From assembly GCF_001661265.1 (NCBI RefSeq), contig NW_017567018.1, positions 186,001 through 250,000 on the forward strand: a stretch of 64,000 nt of DNA, written 5' to 3'. The notes beneath the pieces were generated by a model. The model ran no database searches, had not been told where the DNA came from, and saw only the letters and a program-made list of their open reading frames with translations. A program made the position numbers and the translations under genes. This stretch comes from Saitoella complicata NRRL Y-17804. Its lineage: Eukaryota; Ascomycota; Saitoellomycetes; Saitoellales; Saitoellaceae. The first letter of the stretch is position 1. Each line of letters begins with the position of its first letter. Below are positions 30,658-41,703 of this stretch, piece by piece.

Positions 30658-32356
30658 CTAATATCCACGTCCAGCACCCATCTGTCCCATCCCCTGCGGG
30701 GGCATCCCCATCTGTATTCCAGACATCGGTCCTCCCATCCCAACTCCGGGCGGCGGACCAACAGGCATGCCCTGACCTGGTCCCATTGGGGGCATTCCCT
30801 GCATACCCATACCAACGCCCGCCGTCGCCCGATCAATAACCTCGACACCCGCCATACCGTTTGCACGGGCGACGGGACAGTCCTTGTGCGCGAGGAGTAG
30901 GGTCTTGAGGTTGACGATTTCTTCGCGGAGGGCAGTGACTTGTGCGGTGAGTGCGTCATTTTCGGATCCGTAGAACTCGACTTTTGCTTGGAGATTCGCG
31001 AGCCACTGCTTTTTTCGTTGACGACACTTGAGTGCAGCTACAAATTTTGTCAGCATACATTTCACAAACCACAATCATCAAGGACGACGTGAACATACCT
31101 TGTCTGTTCCTCTCCAAAAAGTTCCTTCGCTTCTCCTCATCCGTCTCCGCCTTCGACGAATTTCTCCGTCCCCCACTCCCACTCTTATACTCGTCACCGC
31201 TCCCCTCTTCATCAAGATCACTATCACCCTTACTCCTTTTCATCGGACTGTTCATCATCTCATCCTCGCTGCTCTTTCTCCTCCTGCTAGCACCGCCTGA
31301 GCCAGCTTTCTTCTTGTCATCCATAACCTGAGGCTGGCCGTGGAGGTGTCCGTGACCGTTCTCAACTTGAGCGAGGGAAGTGTTACCTCCGACACCGACA
31401 CCACCACCGTGCATGGCGAGTGCCTGTGCGTTGACGACTGCCCTCTTCTGCAACTCTTGATCCACGGCACCACCCAATCCAGGATGGATGACAGGCATGG
31501 GGTGATGTCCATGACCGCCGTGGCCGTGACCATGTCCGTGCATACCCTGCTGCGACTGTGCCTGAGACAACAAGAAAAGACCGTTGGCAGCATGTGCGGC
31601 TTCGTTCGCAAAGGGGTCTTCCCTACCTCTCTGCTGTGCAACAGGAGCAGCACCCGCAGATGGCCCATTCATCTGCGGCGGAGGCTGGATGGGGAAACTA
31701 GAAGGCGGAACCCTCGCGAAATCCGCCGCAAAGCCAGAAACACCTCCACCGGGTGTTCCCAAGCCAAGAAGGGCAGCGGTATTCGGACTTGGCGCACCGA
31801 GTCCATATCCAACCCCACCCGGCGTCAACCCAGTCCTGATCCCAGACTCATTCGGAGTCAACCCCGTCCTCAATGTCGGATCAAACACTGACTGTGGACC
31901 AGGCAACATCGCCGGACTAAGCGGTCCATTCCGCAAACTACCAAACGCACCCCAGGCTGAGGGACCAGGCGACGCGATCGACGTGACGGGTGGCAACATC
32001 GTCGACGTCGAAGTCGTGGGCGGCGCAGCCTTATCGGGCGCGAAAGACTGCTCGAATGGATTTGGTTCTTCTGCAAGTTTTGATTTTGTGCCTTGGTGGT
32101 TCTGGAAGTGGGGTGGGACTGGCCTCACTGGAGGGCCGCCCTCAGCGGGGGCACCGTTCTCGGCAGGTTTGCCGTCTGGGAGGGCAGCATTGCTGGATTT
32201 AGGAGAGATTGTCTTTCGACGGGATTCTGGTGATCCGGCAGTAGAACCGGGAGCGGCTGCATTTTCTGCGGACGCATCACTGCCCTCGATCTGACCCGCC
32301 GCGCTCGCTGGACGGTTGAGCGGATCTTGCGACTGTGGAGCAACTGCTGTCGACAT
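30658..32356 (-). CDS. atfA: AtfA/Atf1-type bZIP stress transcription factor
   Basis: Two exons, 32356-31099 and 31037-30658, give 545 residues; the 61-base intron falls inside the basic region, at a position typical for this family. The spliced bZIP reads ERNRQAALKCRQRKKQWLAN followed by a leucine zipper and the family-specific VNLKTLLLAHKDCPV. N-terminal landmarks of Atf1 relatives are PNPFEQSFAP, the paired TGLTPNESG / TGLTPGG region and LPPVTSIASPGPSAWG. A His/Gly-rich block and a Met/Gly/Pro-rich tail are also present. AtfA acts downstream of the Hog1/Sty1 MAP kinase in oxidative and osmotic stress and in spore dormancy, binding CRE sites (TGACGTCA). Confidence 0.95.
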
Positions 32357-32497
32357 TGTGGTTCAGCAAGAATATAATTTCGGAAATGTCAAGATGAATT
32401 CGGCGTTCGTGTCTGTCAAATGAAAGTCAGCATATACCCCACGGAAGACAGCCAAAAGACCTTACAAAACGCGTAAAAGAAGCCAGTGCGCAGAAGC

Positions 32498-32865
32498 TTA
32501 TTTCGATTCCTCCTCGGTCACTACAATATCCTTCCTCGTCTTCTCTTTCGAAATGACTTTCGTCTCGTCGTAAACAATGACGTCGGATCCTCGTGTCGCT
32601 GCTGTCGCGGGCGATGATGAACTTTCTGCACACAAAAATTGCCAACGGTCAGCCAGCCACTCCCTCCCAGAACAGCGACCAACGCCCGTCCCCCGCCTGG
32701 AGAGAAGCAGAGAGGACCGTGTAGCCTGCTGAGCAACCGCGACCTACCTTCTTCAGGGAGAATGTCTTCGTTACCACTCTCAGCGGATTCGGTTCTGCTG
32801 ATGCGGGTTCTGCTTGGTGACGTTGGTGGAGATGCGCGCTGACTGGGAAAGCTGGGTGAGGTCAT
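32498..32865 (-). CDS. Small unrecognised protein, 81 residues
   Basis: Two exons, 32865-32748 and 32625-32498, joined over a 122-base GTAGGT...GCAG intron, give 81 residues. Neither exon is long enough to stand out alone. The N-terminal half is Ser/Pro/Thr-rich (MTSPSFPSQRASPPTSPSRT), then SAESGNEDILPEEESSSSPA, and the C-terminus is charged and regular (SDVIVYDETKVISKEKTRKD, then IVVTEEESK). The intron restores an acidic run and an orderly C-terminal block that ends in a clean stop, which supports a real gene. It is hydrophilic, with no signal peptide or membrane segment. The role is unknown. It sits upstream of and parallel to the bZIP gene, 141 bases from its start. Confidence 0.6.
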
Positions 32866-33251
32866 CTGGAGGGGCAAGGAGACGGGGAGCGAAAATTTAG
32901 ATATCGACCGGGCCTGTGGCGATATCGAGATTCGACGGAGATACATGGAGGAGTTTCGTGAATAGTTAATAGAACAAGGGAAAAAAGATACTGCACTTCA
33001 TTCACGTTCATCCGATTGTGACATGGATGATTGGTGGGCTCCAAGTGGGGATCCCGGGCAGTCCCGAGCTTCCCGATATTCCAGCACGAAGATCGATGTT
33101 CAAGTACGTGATCCGAGGACTTCTTATACTTCTGTTGTATTTGTTCTCCAGAATATGGGTATCTTCTCTGTCTTTCTCTATGCTCTTATTCGCGGCTCTC
33201 TCCCTGCCCTTCGTCGAATATATCTTCCATGCCCACCCTCCATGTCCCTGC
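32866..33251. other. Intergenic between the small gene and the D-tRNA deacylase
   Basis: About 386 bases; upstream region of the 81-residue gene and 3' flank of DTD1. No supported feature was seen. Open frames on the plus strand here are antisense or untranslated sequence. Confidence 0.5.
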
Positions 33252-33815
33252 TCAGATCTCCTCCTTCGTATCCAACAAAATCGTAACCGGCCCATCATTA
33301 ACCAACCCAACCTCCATCATCTCTCCAAACGCCCCATCCTGCACCTTCAACTCAAATCCCCTCCTCACTCCTCCTTCCCCATTCTCCTCCCTCTTGACTT
33401 CTCCCAACCCCTTCCTCAACTCCTCCAACACAGCCTCATACAACGGCCTCGCCTCCGGACCCTTCATACTCTTATGAAAATCCGGTTTCGCGCCTTTCTT
33501 TGTTGTCGCACCTAACGTAAACTGCGAAACACACAGGATCTGACCTTGGATGTCCACGATGGAGCGTTGCCAGGGTTTGTCTTCCGGGCTGCTGTTCCAG
33601 AGTTTTAGGCGGAGGATTTTTGAGGCGAGTTTGTGGGCGTCGTCGAGGGTGTCGCCGGTCATTATGCCGATTAGGAGTAGAAGCCTTGGAAGTGGTGTCA
33701 GTTACAGAACGGCGAGGGGGGAAGGGGAGGGCGGGTACCCTTGATTGATCGACGAGATCTTTTGTCCCTCGACAGTAACGCTCGCACTCAAAACTCGTTG
33801 TAACACGCACTTCAT
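33252..33815 (-). CDS. DTD1: D-aminoacyl-tRNA deacylase
   Basis: Two exons, 33815-33739 and 33684-33252, with a 54-base intron, give 169 residues. The start MKCVLQRVLSASVTVEGQKI and the spliced INQGLLLLIGIMTGDT match the family, and both active-site motifs are present: SQFTLG and the cross-subunit NDGPVT near the C-terminus. The enzyme hydrolyses D-amino acids, and glycine mischarged on tRNA-Ala, from tRNA, acting as a dimer in the cytosol. The sequence between them carries an extra Glu/Gly-rich stretch (EVKREENGEGGVRRG) common in fungal copies. Confidence 0.95.
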
Positions 33816-34198
33816 CTTCGCTAGGTAATGACAGCGCTGATACTGGATATTCGTCAACTCGGCAATACCCGAGAGAAAGTAAACACTCCGCCCTGTAACG
33901 TCGTCTACAACCCACCCTTCCCAACTCGGCATGACACCGTGAACGTATGTATATAAATGACATAAATTATATAAAACTCCCAAAAGCAAAGCAAAAACAA
34001 ACGAAAAACCAGATCGCATAACACAAACAAGCTCAAGCACAAACTGGGAGTCCCGACTCGAGGTCCCAAGCGTACACGATACTGTACGCTGATCAAAAGA
34101 AGTACGGTTCGCTTGACAGTACCACACAATAATATCCCATTCCCGATGCTCCCTCATGTATCCCACATCTCACCTCACGCCGGCTCCCAAGGATGGGC
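33816..34198. other. Intergenic: DTD1 promoter and SNF7 3' flank
   Basis: About 380 bases with A-rich runs near 33960-34020. No RNA gene or repeat was supported. Confidence 0.5.
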
Positions 34199-34991
34199 CT
34201 ACATGGCCATCTCGGCCTGCAAAGCTCGCAGCTCTGCCTCTTCGTCGTCGTCTTCCGCCGTAGCATGAACTGGTGGTGCAGCAACTCTCCTCGCTGTAAA
34301 GGCGATATTAGCATGATCCCACGAAAATTCTTTGATTCGTCACCCTACCTTCCTGACTCTCTTTCACCGCACTCGCCGGAATATGCACCGGCACCCCCCC
34401 AACCCCAAGCATCTTCGAATCCAACTCCTCCTGCTCCATCATCTCCAACTCCTCCTCCAACTCCGTCTCATCAACATCATTCCCAATCCCTACCGGCCTC
34501 GAAATAGCCTCAGCAACTTCGTCGCCGAGCATGATCTGTTCGCGGATTTCGTCCATGGTTGCGTCGACTTTATCTATTGACATGCCTTTGTGAATCGTTT
34601 TCATGGCTTCTGCGCCGGCCTTCATAGCTTTCATTGTTTCGAAGTTGACGTTTGCGTTTTCGATGCTGTACACTTGGGTTTCGATTGTTTGTCTGCTGGA
34701 GGCTAGTTGGTCCAGGGCATTCTCCAGGGTCTTTCTCGTCCTTAGGGCTCGTAGGGCGGCTGAATCACACTATCAGAATCTCCCCCGTTACAAGGACAAC
34801 CGTGGATAGATGATACCTTTCTTGTTGGTCGTAGCATTCTTCTTCGCGATAGCCGTCTGCTCATCAATCTGCTTCTGCAAATGACTCTCCTTCTTCTCCA
34901 ACATCAACAACTGCTCCCTCAACTTCAAGATAGCCTCTTTCGGAGCATCCTTCTTCTTCTGGGAAGAGCCGCCGAAGAGGTAGCCCCACAT
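34199..34991 (-). CDS. SNF7: ESCRT-III subunit Snf7/Vps32
   Basis: Three exons, 34991-34817, 34759-34349 and 34293-34199, give 226 residues. Order: MWGYLFGGSSQKKKDAPKEA, basic helix alpha-1 and alpha-2 (LKLREQLLMLEKKESHLQKQ), AALRALRTRKTLENALDQLA, METMKAMKAG-type helix (ETMKAMKAGAEAMKTIHKGM), DKVDATMDEIREQ, and an acidic C-terminus. The last exon encodes the tail (RRVAAPPVHATAEDDDEEAE) including LRALQAEM, a MIM-like helix for Vps4. Snf7 polymerises on endosomal membranes to form multivesicular bodies; in filamentous ascomycetes it also supports pH signalling through PalA. The two introns are 57 and 55 bases. Confidence 0.97.
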
Positions 34992-35528
34992 GTTGCTGCT
35001 GTTTACTATTCACTTAGGCCTTCGAAGTGACGGGCCGGGTGTCACTGGAGAGAGGAGACGTCGTTCGAGGATAACCTGGTAGCTGTCAATGGGTCCAGTG
35101 ATGGCCTGACTGTACCGAGGTATGGACTGGTTGCGGTGCTGTTTGGTGTAGCAGATTGTTGTTTACTGCTTATCGTATTACACCGTTTACGTAGTGCATT
35201 GGACTTGGGTGCAGTCAGGGGGGCCGCAGCGTTGTGCAGGTCATACGTGAGCATGTCGTTATTTCTTGGAAGTGAAGCAGTTGTAATTTGGATTCAGATG
35301 CTGCTTTTATGCTAGACGCTTCGTCTTTGCCTTGTCATGGTTGGCGTTCCCTTCCATGACGTTCACGCTTTCAAACGTTCACGTTGGCTCTCGCAGTTGA
35401 CGCTTTGGAACCTCTCGGACGCAGATGGCTCTGGGGAGGTTTAAGTAGCTTTCAATCCAGCCTTAACTCATTTTCCCCATCCTCACTCAATGTCATGCCT
35501 CATGCCTTTCCCCACAGTGCAGCACGCC
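34992..35528. other. Intergenic: SNF7 promoter
   Basis: About 537 bases between two minus-strand genes. No supported gene, tRNA or repeat. Several TTCACG/TTGACG-like words near 35350-35410 are noted without interpretation. Confidence 0.5.
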
Positions 35529-36445
35529 CTACCATCCCATGGACTGTGCAACATCCCTCACCCTCCAGCTTCCCTCCAAAACCCCCGCCCTCCATTCTAC
35601 CCCGTTCAATTTGACCACCTCCCCATGCATCGGCACAAACTCCACAACTCCGCTCTCAACCAACCACTCCCTGCCCAACACCGCCCACGTCTCACCCATC
35701 TCCCCTTCCTCGGGGCCAAAGAGTGATTTGAACCGCGTCCGTAGCTCGTGGAGGAGTCGTAACGCAGCGTCCGGCACGAGTACTTCATCTTCGGAGGATG
35801 CAAAAGGTGGGATTTGGGTAACGAGTGCGCTGAGTGTGGCATCAACCCCCCGTGGTGCCGCCTCGACAACGACATCACTAATTCTCTCCACCCCCGCACC
35901 CAGCGTAGCCTGACACACACCCACCACACCCTCGACCCAATCTGCGCCATCTGCGCGTTCGCTGACCTCCACGCCGATAAGAGTGTCATGTTTCATGAAT
36001 TTCCGGACTTCGACGCCGCTCAACTGGCTCAGTTGTTCGGCATTCGTTAGGACGCGGAGGGAGACGGGGCTGTCTGAGAGGTGGAGGGAGAGCAGTGTAC
36101 GGAGAATTGTGTCGCGGTGGTTTGGGAAGTGGGAGAGGGGTGGGTGGAAGGCGACGAGGTAGTAGATTGCGAGGAAGTTAATATGGGAGGCGGTGTTTGG
36201 GAAGGTTAGAGGGAGCTGTAAGACCGATCATTAGACCCTTTCAAGGATAGAGCTTTGTGAAAAGGTGCTACCGGTAGTGAGCTGTGTTTCTTTTGGAGCT
36301 TTAGCCATCCTTCCTTTCCGAGCTCCTCAAGGAGGGAGCGGATCTTGGCATTGTCAGCGATCTTGACTGGACTATCAGACGCCGCGAGGAGAGTAGAGCA
36401 AGACTCATGAATTGCGGGCAGAAGAGGAGATGGAAGCGAAGACAT
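35529..36445 (-). CDS. Putative DUF2419 / queuosine-salvage-related protein
   Basis: Two exons, 36445-36272 and 36215-35529, with a 56-base intron, give 286 residues. Order of segments: AIHESCSTLLAASDSPVKIA, EELGKEGWLKLQKKHSSLP, then LTFPNTASHINFLAIYYLVA, DTILRTLLSLHLSDS, a middle with VGVCQATLGAGVERISDVV, VPDAALRLLHELRTRFKSLF and a C-terminal TWAVLGREWLVESGVVEFV. This order resembles fungal proteins related to queuosine 5'-phosphate N-glycosylase (DUF2419), which recover queuine for tRNA modification. The resemblance is from memory of the family layout, and catalytic residues were not verified. It could be a diverged, inactive relative. It is divergent from RPN11. Confidence 0.5.
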
Positions 36446-36727
36446 CTTGATGGTCAATTGGTCGTATGGTGAGGATGTCGTAGGCCGGAGCCGCTGGTCG
36501 CAGGACGCTGCGATATACGACAGAGCGCCGTTGTCAACACTCATCCCCTTCCGTGAGAAGAACACAATTCGTTTTCTATCTTGTTTTCAAGAACGTCCCA
36601 ATGTTTGCCCTGAAGTCTCTGCACCTTTCCCGTGCTTACGCGTCTCGGCCCAACGTCATGTACACCCTCGAGGACGCACGTCGTACGAAGAGCATACCGA
36701 AGACAATACACATCTACAAACACCACA

Positions 36728-37830
36728 ATGGATCTTAGAAGTCTTCTCGGAGCAATGGGTGGAGCTGGCGGTATGGGTGGGCCTCCAACGGTACGTATAT
36801 CTCCTTATTTTCGCCTAATTGCACTGGTTGTGTGGGCGATGTTTGCCTCCACCGCAGCGTTGGATGGAGGTCAATTGGATTGTATGGAAGCTGATACTTG
36901 TGGATAGGACGGACCGGCCATCGATAATGCCGAAACATGCTATATCTCCTCCCTCGCCCTCCTAAAAATGCTCAAGCACGCCCGCGCAGGAGTTCCCATG
37001 GAAGTCATGGGACTCATGCTCGGCGAGTTCGTGGATGATTATACGGTACACGTCGTCGACGTCTTCGCTATGCCACAAAGTGGTACTGGTGTCTCCGTTG
37101 AAGCTGTCGACCCTGTGTTTCAGACAAACATGATGGAGATGTTGAAGCAGACTGGAAGGTATGCAGGTTATCGTTTTCGCGTCAAAAGACATGCTGATAA
37201 TGGATGCATAGACCAGAGATGGTAGTCGGCTGGTACCATTCCCACCCCGGTTTTGGCTGCTGGCTCTCCTCAACCGACATCAACACCCAACAATCCTTCG
37301 AACAACTAAACCCCCGCGCCATCGCCGTCGTCATCGACCCCATCCAATCCGTCCCCGGTAAAGTCGTAATCGACGCCTTCCGCCTCATCAACCCAACCAT
37401 GCTCATGATGGGCCAAGAACCACGCCAAACCACGTCTAATATCGGACACCTCAACAAACCCTCAATCCAATCCCTCATCCACGGTGTCAACAGACATTAC
37501 TACTCCATCGCGTGTGGATACCGCAAGACAGCCCTCGAAGAACGTATGCTCCAAAACCTTCACAAGGAAGTCTGGACATCCGGCTTGGTCCTCAAAGATT
37601 TCGAACACAGAGACCACGATAACGAGGAGGCGGTCAAGGGCATGGTCAAGTTGGCGCAGGAGTACACGAAGAGGGTTAAGGATGAGCAGGAGTTGAGTAA
37701 GGAGGAGTTGCAGGTTCGTCATGTTGGAAAGCAGGATCCGAAGCGACATTTGCAGGAGTCTGTGGAGGAGGTCATGGCGAATAATATTTCGACGATGTTG
37801 GCGAGTAACATTGATTCGACGGCGTTTTAG
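36728..37830 (+). CDS. RPN11: 26S proteasome deubiquitinase Rpn11 (JAMM/MPN+)
   Basis: Three exons, 36728-36790, 36908-37158 and 37212-37830, give 310 residues, the normal Rpn11 length. The first exon holds only the leader [20 protein letters not shown]. The MPN+ domain has the catalytic Glu in [16 protein letters not shown] and the zinc motif [19 protein letters not shown]. The ending [10 protein letters not shown] is typical. Rpn11 sits in the proteasome lid and removes ubiquitin chains en bloc from substrates during degradation. Splicing joins MLKQTGR directly to [10 protein letters not shown]. Introns are 117 and 53 bases. Confidence 0.98.
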
Positions 37831-38028
37831 AGTGGTGCTGGGGGTGTGCAAAGATAAGTGTGAGTGGATGAATATACCCGTTGATCGCATGTGCATTCGG
37901 GTTCCACAAACCTGAGGTCCTTCGTCGATGGTGATATAAATGTCGAATTTATCCAATTGTGCCCCATGAATTGATAATACGTGCCTTTCCAGCACTCAAA
38001 ACCCACCAGATATTACATGTCATGATCA

Positions 38029-39828
38029 TTAAGCACGCTGCCTGAAGATGGTCGGGAAGAATTCGCCTGCTTTTCCAACCGTTCCGATTCGTGGTTCTAT
38101 AATAAGCATTTCGAGATCTCTTGTACGGCCATGGCCATGTTTGACATATACAGTACCTGGCCAGAAAGTCGATCTATGTGAAAACCCAATTAGACATCGC
38201 ATTATACTTCAAAGCAACACCTCAGAAGCTACATTACAATAATCCCTACCAGGTATTAGGTCGAGATCATCTTCCAGCTGCGAGACGATGCGTTTCCCAC
38301 GGTGCATCGCAGTGCTGGTCTTAGGGTTGTCAATATCATACACAGAGTTTGAAAGAAGTTTCAGCTAGTCTGTGGAGCGTTGCTCATGTTGGAACCACCT
38401 TGACTCACCCTTTCCGTCTCGATCTAATCTCACGGAAGATTCAAGCTTGACAGAGGGGTTGTTCTCGACGATGCTGGGCGGGAGTTGAAAAATTGTTTGG
38501 ATGGAGTCATAATCTGGCGAATCACAGTCTGTCGATTCTTCCTCATCACACAGCTCCTTCTCCGCTACCACGACTCCCTCCTTCTTCTTCAACTTAACAG
38601 GGAGAACATCATGTTTGTACACACCAACCTTGCCATAGCACTTATCCTCCCATATACCGCGATTATCTCCGACCACGTTCGTCCTTCTCAACTTCGTCAT
38701 ACGGGATTCCCTTTCGATTGCATTGACTTCATGCATAACACGCTCCATCTCCTTCCCGAATTTGACTTTGAGCACAGGATTCTCCATCTCTTCCTTGAAC
38801 ATGCCCAAAAGCTCCGTAAGCCGATAACAAACCATCACGAACTTCGACTCTTCCGCATCGAGCTCTCTTTCAACACCACCCATCATCGCCGAGAGCGGAT
38901 ACTGAACCTTCAGTGGTCGGTCCGCGGGCACGAACTCGACGGGCGGTGTCTTTGTTGGTTCACCCTCCGCAACGTTATGCACGACTGCGTTGAATCCAGG
39001 CTCGTGCGCCTCGCCGATCCATTGAATGATGTCAAAGCCAGGAGGAGGCGCGATTTCTCGTTCAGGTGCAGCACTTGCAAACGCTGTATCCTGAAAGCCC
39101 GGCGGAGGACCTGGCCTGGGTGGGGGAGCAACGGACCATGAAGGCGGACGTCCATACATTGACGCATGCATTCGTGCGGCCGACTCTGGCATCCATGTCG
39201 GGGTGGTATTGTGAACACCATTCCTCTGATCAGCAGCAGGATCCAGAAGATTGCCGACTTGGTCTCGGTCTTGTGCAATAGACAGTGATCCCTGAGGGTT
39301 CTCCGCGTTGTTCACGGGTACAGCAGCCCTGGGAGCACGCCCCCATTCCAACTTATCGGCGTTCATCCAGTAGGGGTTAGTACGCACATAGTCAGAAATA
39401 CCCAGCCCAGACTCCTGCTGGGTTGTACTGCCAGGAGTTTGCGTACCACCGCAGTGGCTTCCTGTCTCCTCACTCCTCCACCCACTCGTTTCTGTACTGC
39501 CCGGACCATTTAGATAGTCATCCCCGATCGCCGAACGCATCGTATACCTAGGGTCAAGTTGCATGTCACATCGTGGTTCATGACCAATCGGCAAACCTCC
39601 AGGCCACTGTTGCGGAGGCATATATCCGTCCCCTTGGTTGTGAGCCGGTTCATACCCGGAACAGTAAGTCGAGACAGAGGGTGAGCGTGAAGAAACGAAA
39701 GACGGATGCTGGTATACCGAGATGTAATCCCACAAGGTCGCCGGAGGAGGTGCTTGAGGCAGGGCTGAGTCCGGACCTGGGGATACGGACGGTGATGGGT
39801 CGTGTGAAGGCAAGGACGACATGTGCAA
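38029..39828 (-). CDS. Unrecognised 545-residue Pro-rich protein
   Basis: Three exons are proposed: 39828-38434, 38364-38250 and 38156-38029. The first 290 residues are Pro/Ser/Gly-rich and probably disordered, with PRPGPPPGFQDTAF and APPPGFDIIQWIGEAHEPGF. A charged helical part follows (ELDAEESKFVMVCYRLTELL, MENPVLKVKFGKEMERVMHE, NAIERESRMTKLRR). The two small 3' exons add an orderly C-terminus: SVYDIDNPKTSTAMHRGKR, IVSQLEDDLDLIPG, then TVYVKHGHGRTRDLEMLIIE and a PTIFRQRA end. The first intron uses a GTGAGA donor at 38433 rather than the GTGAGT fifteen bases further on, because only that keeps frame; this junction is the weakest point. No known domain is recognised. It is divergent from GET3. 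Confidence 0.6.
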
Positions 39829-40379
39829 ATGCGAGCGAGGATGTGCTGAAGGTGCCTGTACTTCCTAGGTCAGCGCAGGCAGGGCTGGGTCTGACAAAAA
39901 TGGCACCTGTTGGCCCACTTGAAGCTGTGAAGCCATGCCTGTCGGACAGACCGCTTAGTATCGGGATGTATGCTGCTCAGTGAACACGGCGACGTGTTCC
40001 AAGCGTCTTATGAGCAAGCACAGAGCGAATTGAAGGAGGCAGAAGAGCAAGAAGGATGGACTAGATAGCAAATGACTGAAAGGAGGGTGATGGAGTTTCT
40101 GGTCAACTCAGTGAACTCGTGCTGGATGGGCAATGATTCGGACCGAGCGACTGCCTACTGCGAGACGACTGCAGGACTCGAACCTTATTTCAACGGAGGT
40201 TTAAAGGGTAAACAAGAACTACGAAGATTCTGCTTGATCTTAACCCAATAACCTCAACACTTCTCCAGGTACCTCCCTGGAGTCACCTCTCTGCACCCCG
40301 GACGTACCGCATCACGTACCGTACACGTCGCATCTCTCGAGCACAGCGTTCACCACCTCCTCGAATAACAATCACCACC
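39829..40379. promoter_or_regulatory. Divergent promoter region of the 545-residue orphan and GET3
   Basis: About 550 bases between divergent start codons. A T-arm-like word (GGTTCGAGTCC, minus strand near 40170) lacks the rest of a tRNA. No other feature is supported. Confidence 0.4.
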
Positions 40380-41450
40380 ATGGACCTCGACGACACCCTC
40401 GAACCAACCCTCCAAAACATCCTCGACCAGAAATCCCTCAAATGGATCTTCTGCGGCGGCAAAGGCGGTGTCGGGAAAACCACAACCTCCTGCTCCCTCG
40501 CAATCCAACTCGCCAAAGTCCGCGAAAGCGTCCTCCTCATCTCTACCGACCCCGCACACAACCTCTCCGACGCATTCGGTCAAAAATTCGGAAAGGAGGC
40601 GAGGAAGGTCGAGGGATTCGAGAATTTGAGTGCGATGGAAATTGATCCGAGTAGTTCGATTCAGGAGATGATCGAGACGAGTGATGCGCAGAACCCCGGG
40701 AGCCCATTTTCGGGGTTGTTGGGTGATTTGGCGTTTTCGATTCCTGGTGTCGACGAAGCGATGGGTTTTGCAGAAGTCATGAAACAAGTCAAATCAATGG
40801 AATACTCCGTCATCGTCTTCGACACCGCTCCCACCGGACACACCCTCCGCTTCCTCTCCTTCCCTACCGTCCTGGAGAAAGCTCTCGCCAAGATCTCACA
40901 GCTTGGAGGTAGGTTCGGACCCATGATTGGACAGATGAGTGGGATGATGGGGTTGGAGGGGGGACAGGAAGATATGTTCTCGAAGGTGGAGCAGATGAGG
41001 GAAACGATTACGGAGGTGAATAATCAGTTTAAGGATCCGGAGTTGACGACGTTTGTGTGTGTTTGTATTTCGGAGTTCTTGTCGTTGTATGGTACGTACG
41101 AGCTTTTCCGCAAGGACGCCATGCCAGTCTTCCTGTGTCTTTGAAAAGTTAACTAACGACAGATAGAAACCGAACGCATGATCCAAGAACTAACCTCCTA
41201 CCACATCGACACCCACAACATCGTCATAAACCAACTCCTCCCCCCCACCGACACCTGTCCTCAATGCGGTTCCCGCATAAAGATCCAACAAAAGTACTTG
41301 GAGCAATATGAAGAGCTATATGGCGAGGATTTCCATTTGGTACGGATGCCGTTGAGGACGGAGGAGATTAGGGGGGTGGAGATGTTGAGAAAGTTTTCGG
41401 AGATGTTGGTGAAGGGGGGCCCTTTGACCCCGGGAGGTGCGAAGGCTTGA
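40380..41450 (+). CDS. GET3: Get3 ATPase (tail-anchored protein targeting)
   Basis: Two exons, 40380-41091 and 41167-41450, with a 75-base intron (GTACGT...ATAG), give 331 residues. Visible motifs: deviant Walker [14 protein letters not shown] at residues 25-37, switch [20 protein letters not shown], switch [15 protein letters not shown], and the dimer zinc site DTCPQCGSR. The hydrophobic-groove segment rich in Met ([16 protein letters not shown]) is as expected. Get3 binds C-terminal membrane anchors and hands them to Get1/Get2 at the ER. Reading into the intron would give a false stop after SEFLSLYG. Confidence 0.97.
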
Positions 41451-41703
41451 AAAGCGTAAACGGTTAGGTGCGGGGTGCTGCGTTGGATGAGGAGGGAGGT
41501 GTTTTGGCGTTTTTGGTAGAGTTCGTCGAAGAATATACAATATGGAACGCATACATTCGATGAAATGTCTCGGATTAGATAGTAACATTGTAACAAAAAA
41601 GAAAACGCCTTATCAAAAGAGCGCCGGGGTTCAACCCCATTCATCGCTATCGCTGGTAATCAATACTCATACACACAGTTTCCACCTCAATGCTTCGCCT
41701 AAC

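Noticed and set aside
40150-40190. Minus-strand T-arm-like word GGTTCGAGTCC suggesting a tRNA
   Set aside because: The T stem pairs poorly and no matching acceptor, D or anticodon arm is found in the expected distance.
41625-41640. GGGGTTCAACCCC resembling a tRNA T arm
   Set aside because: It is only a short hairpin. No flanking acceptor or anticodon arms exist.
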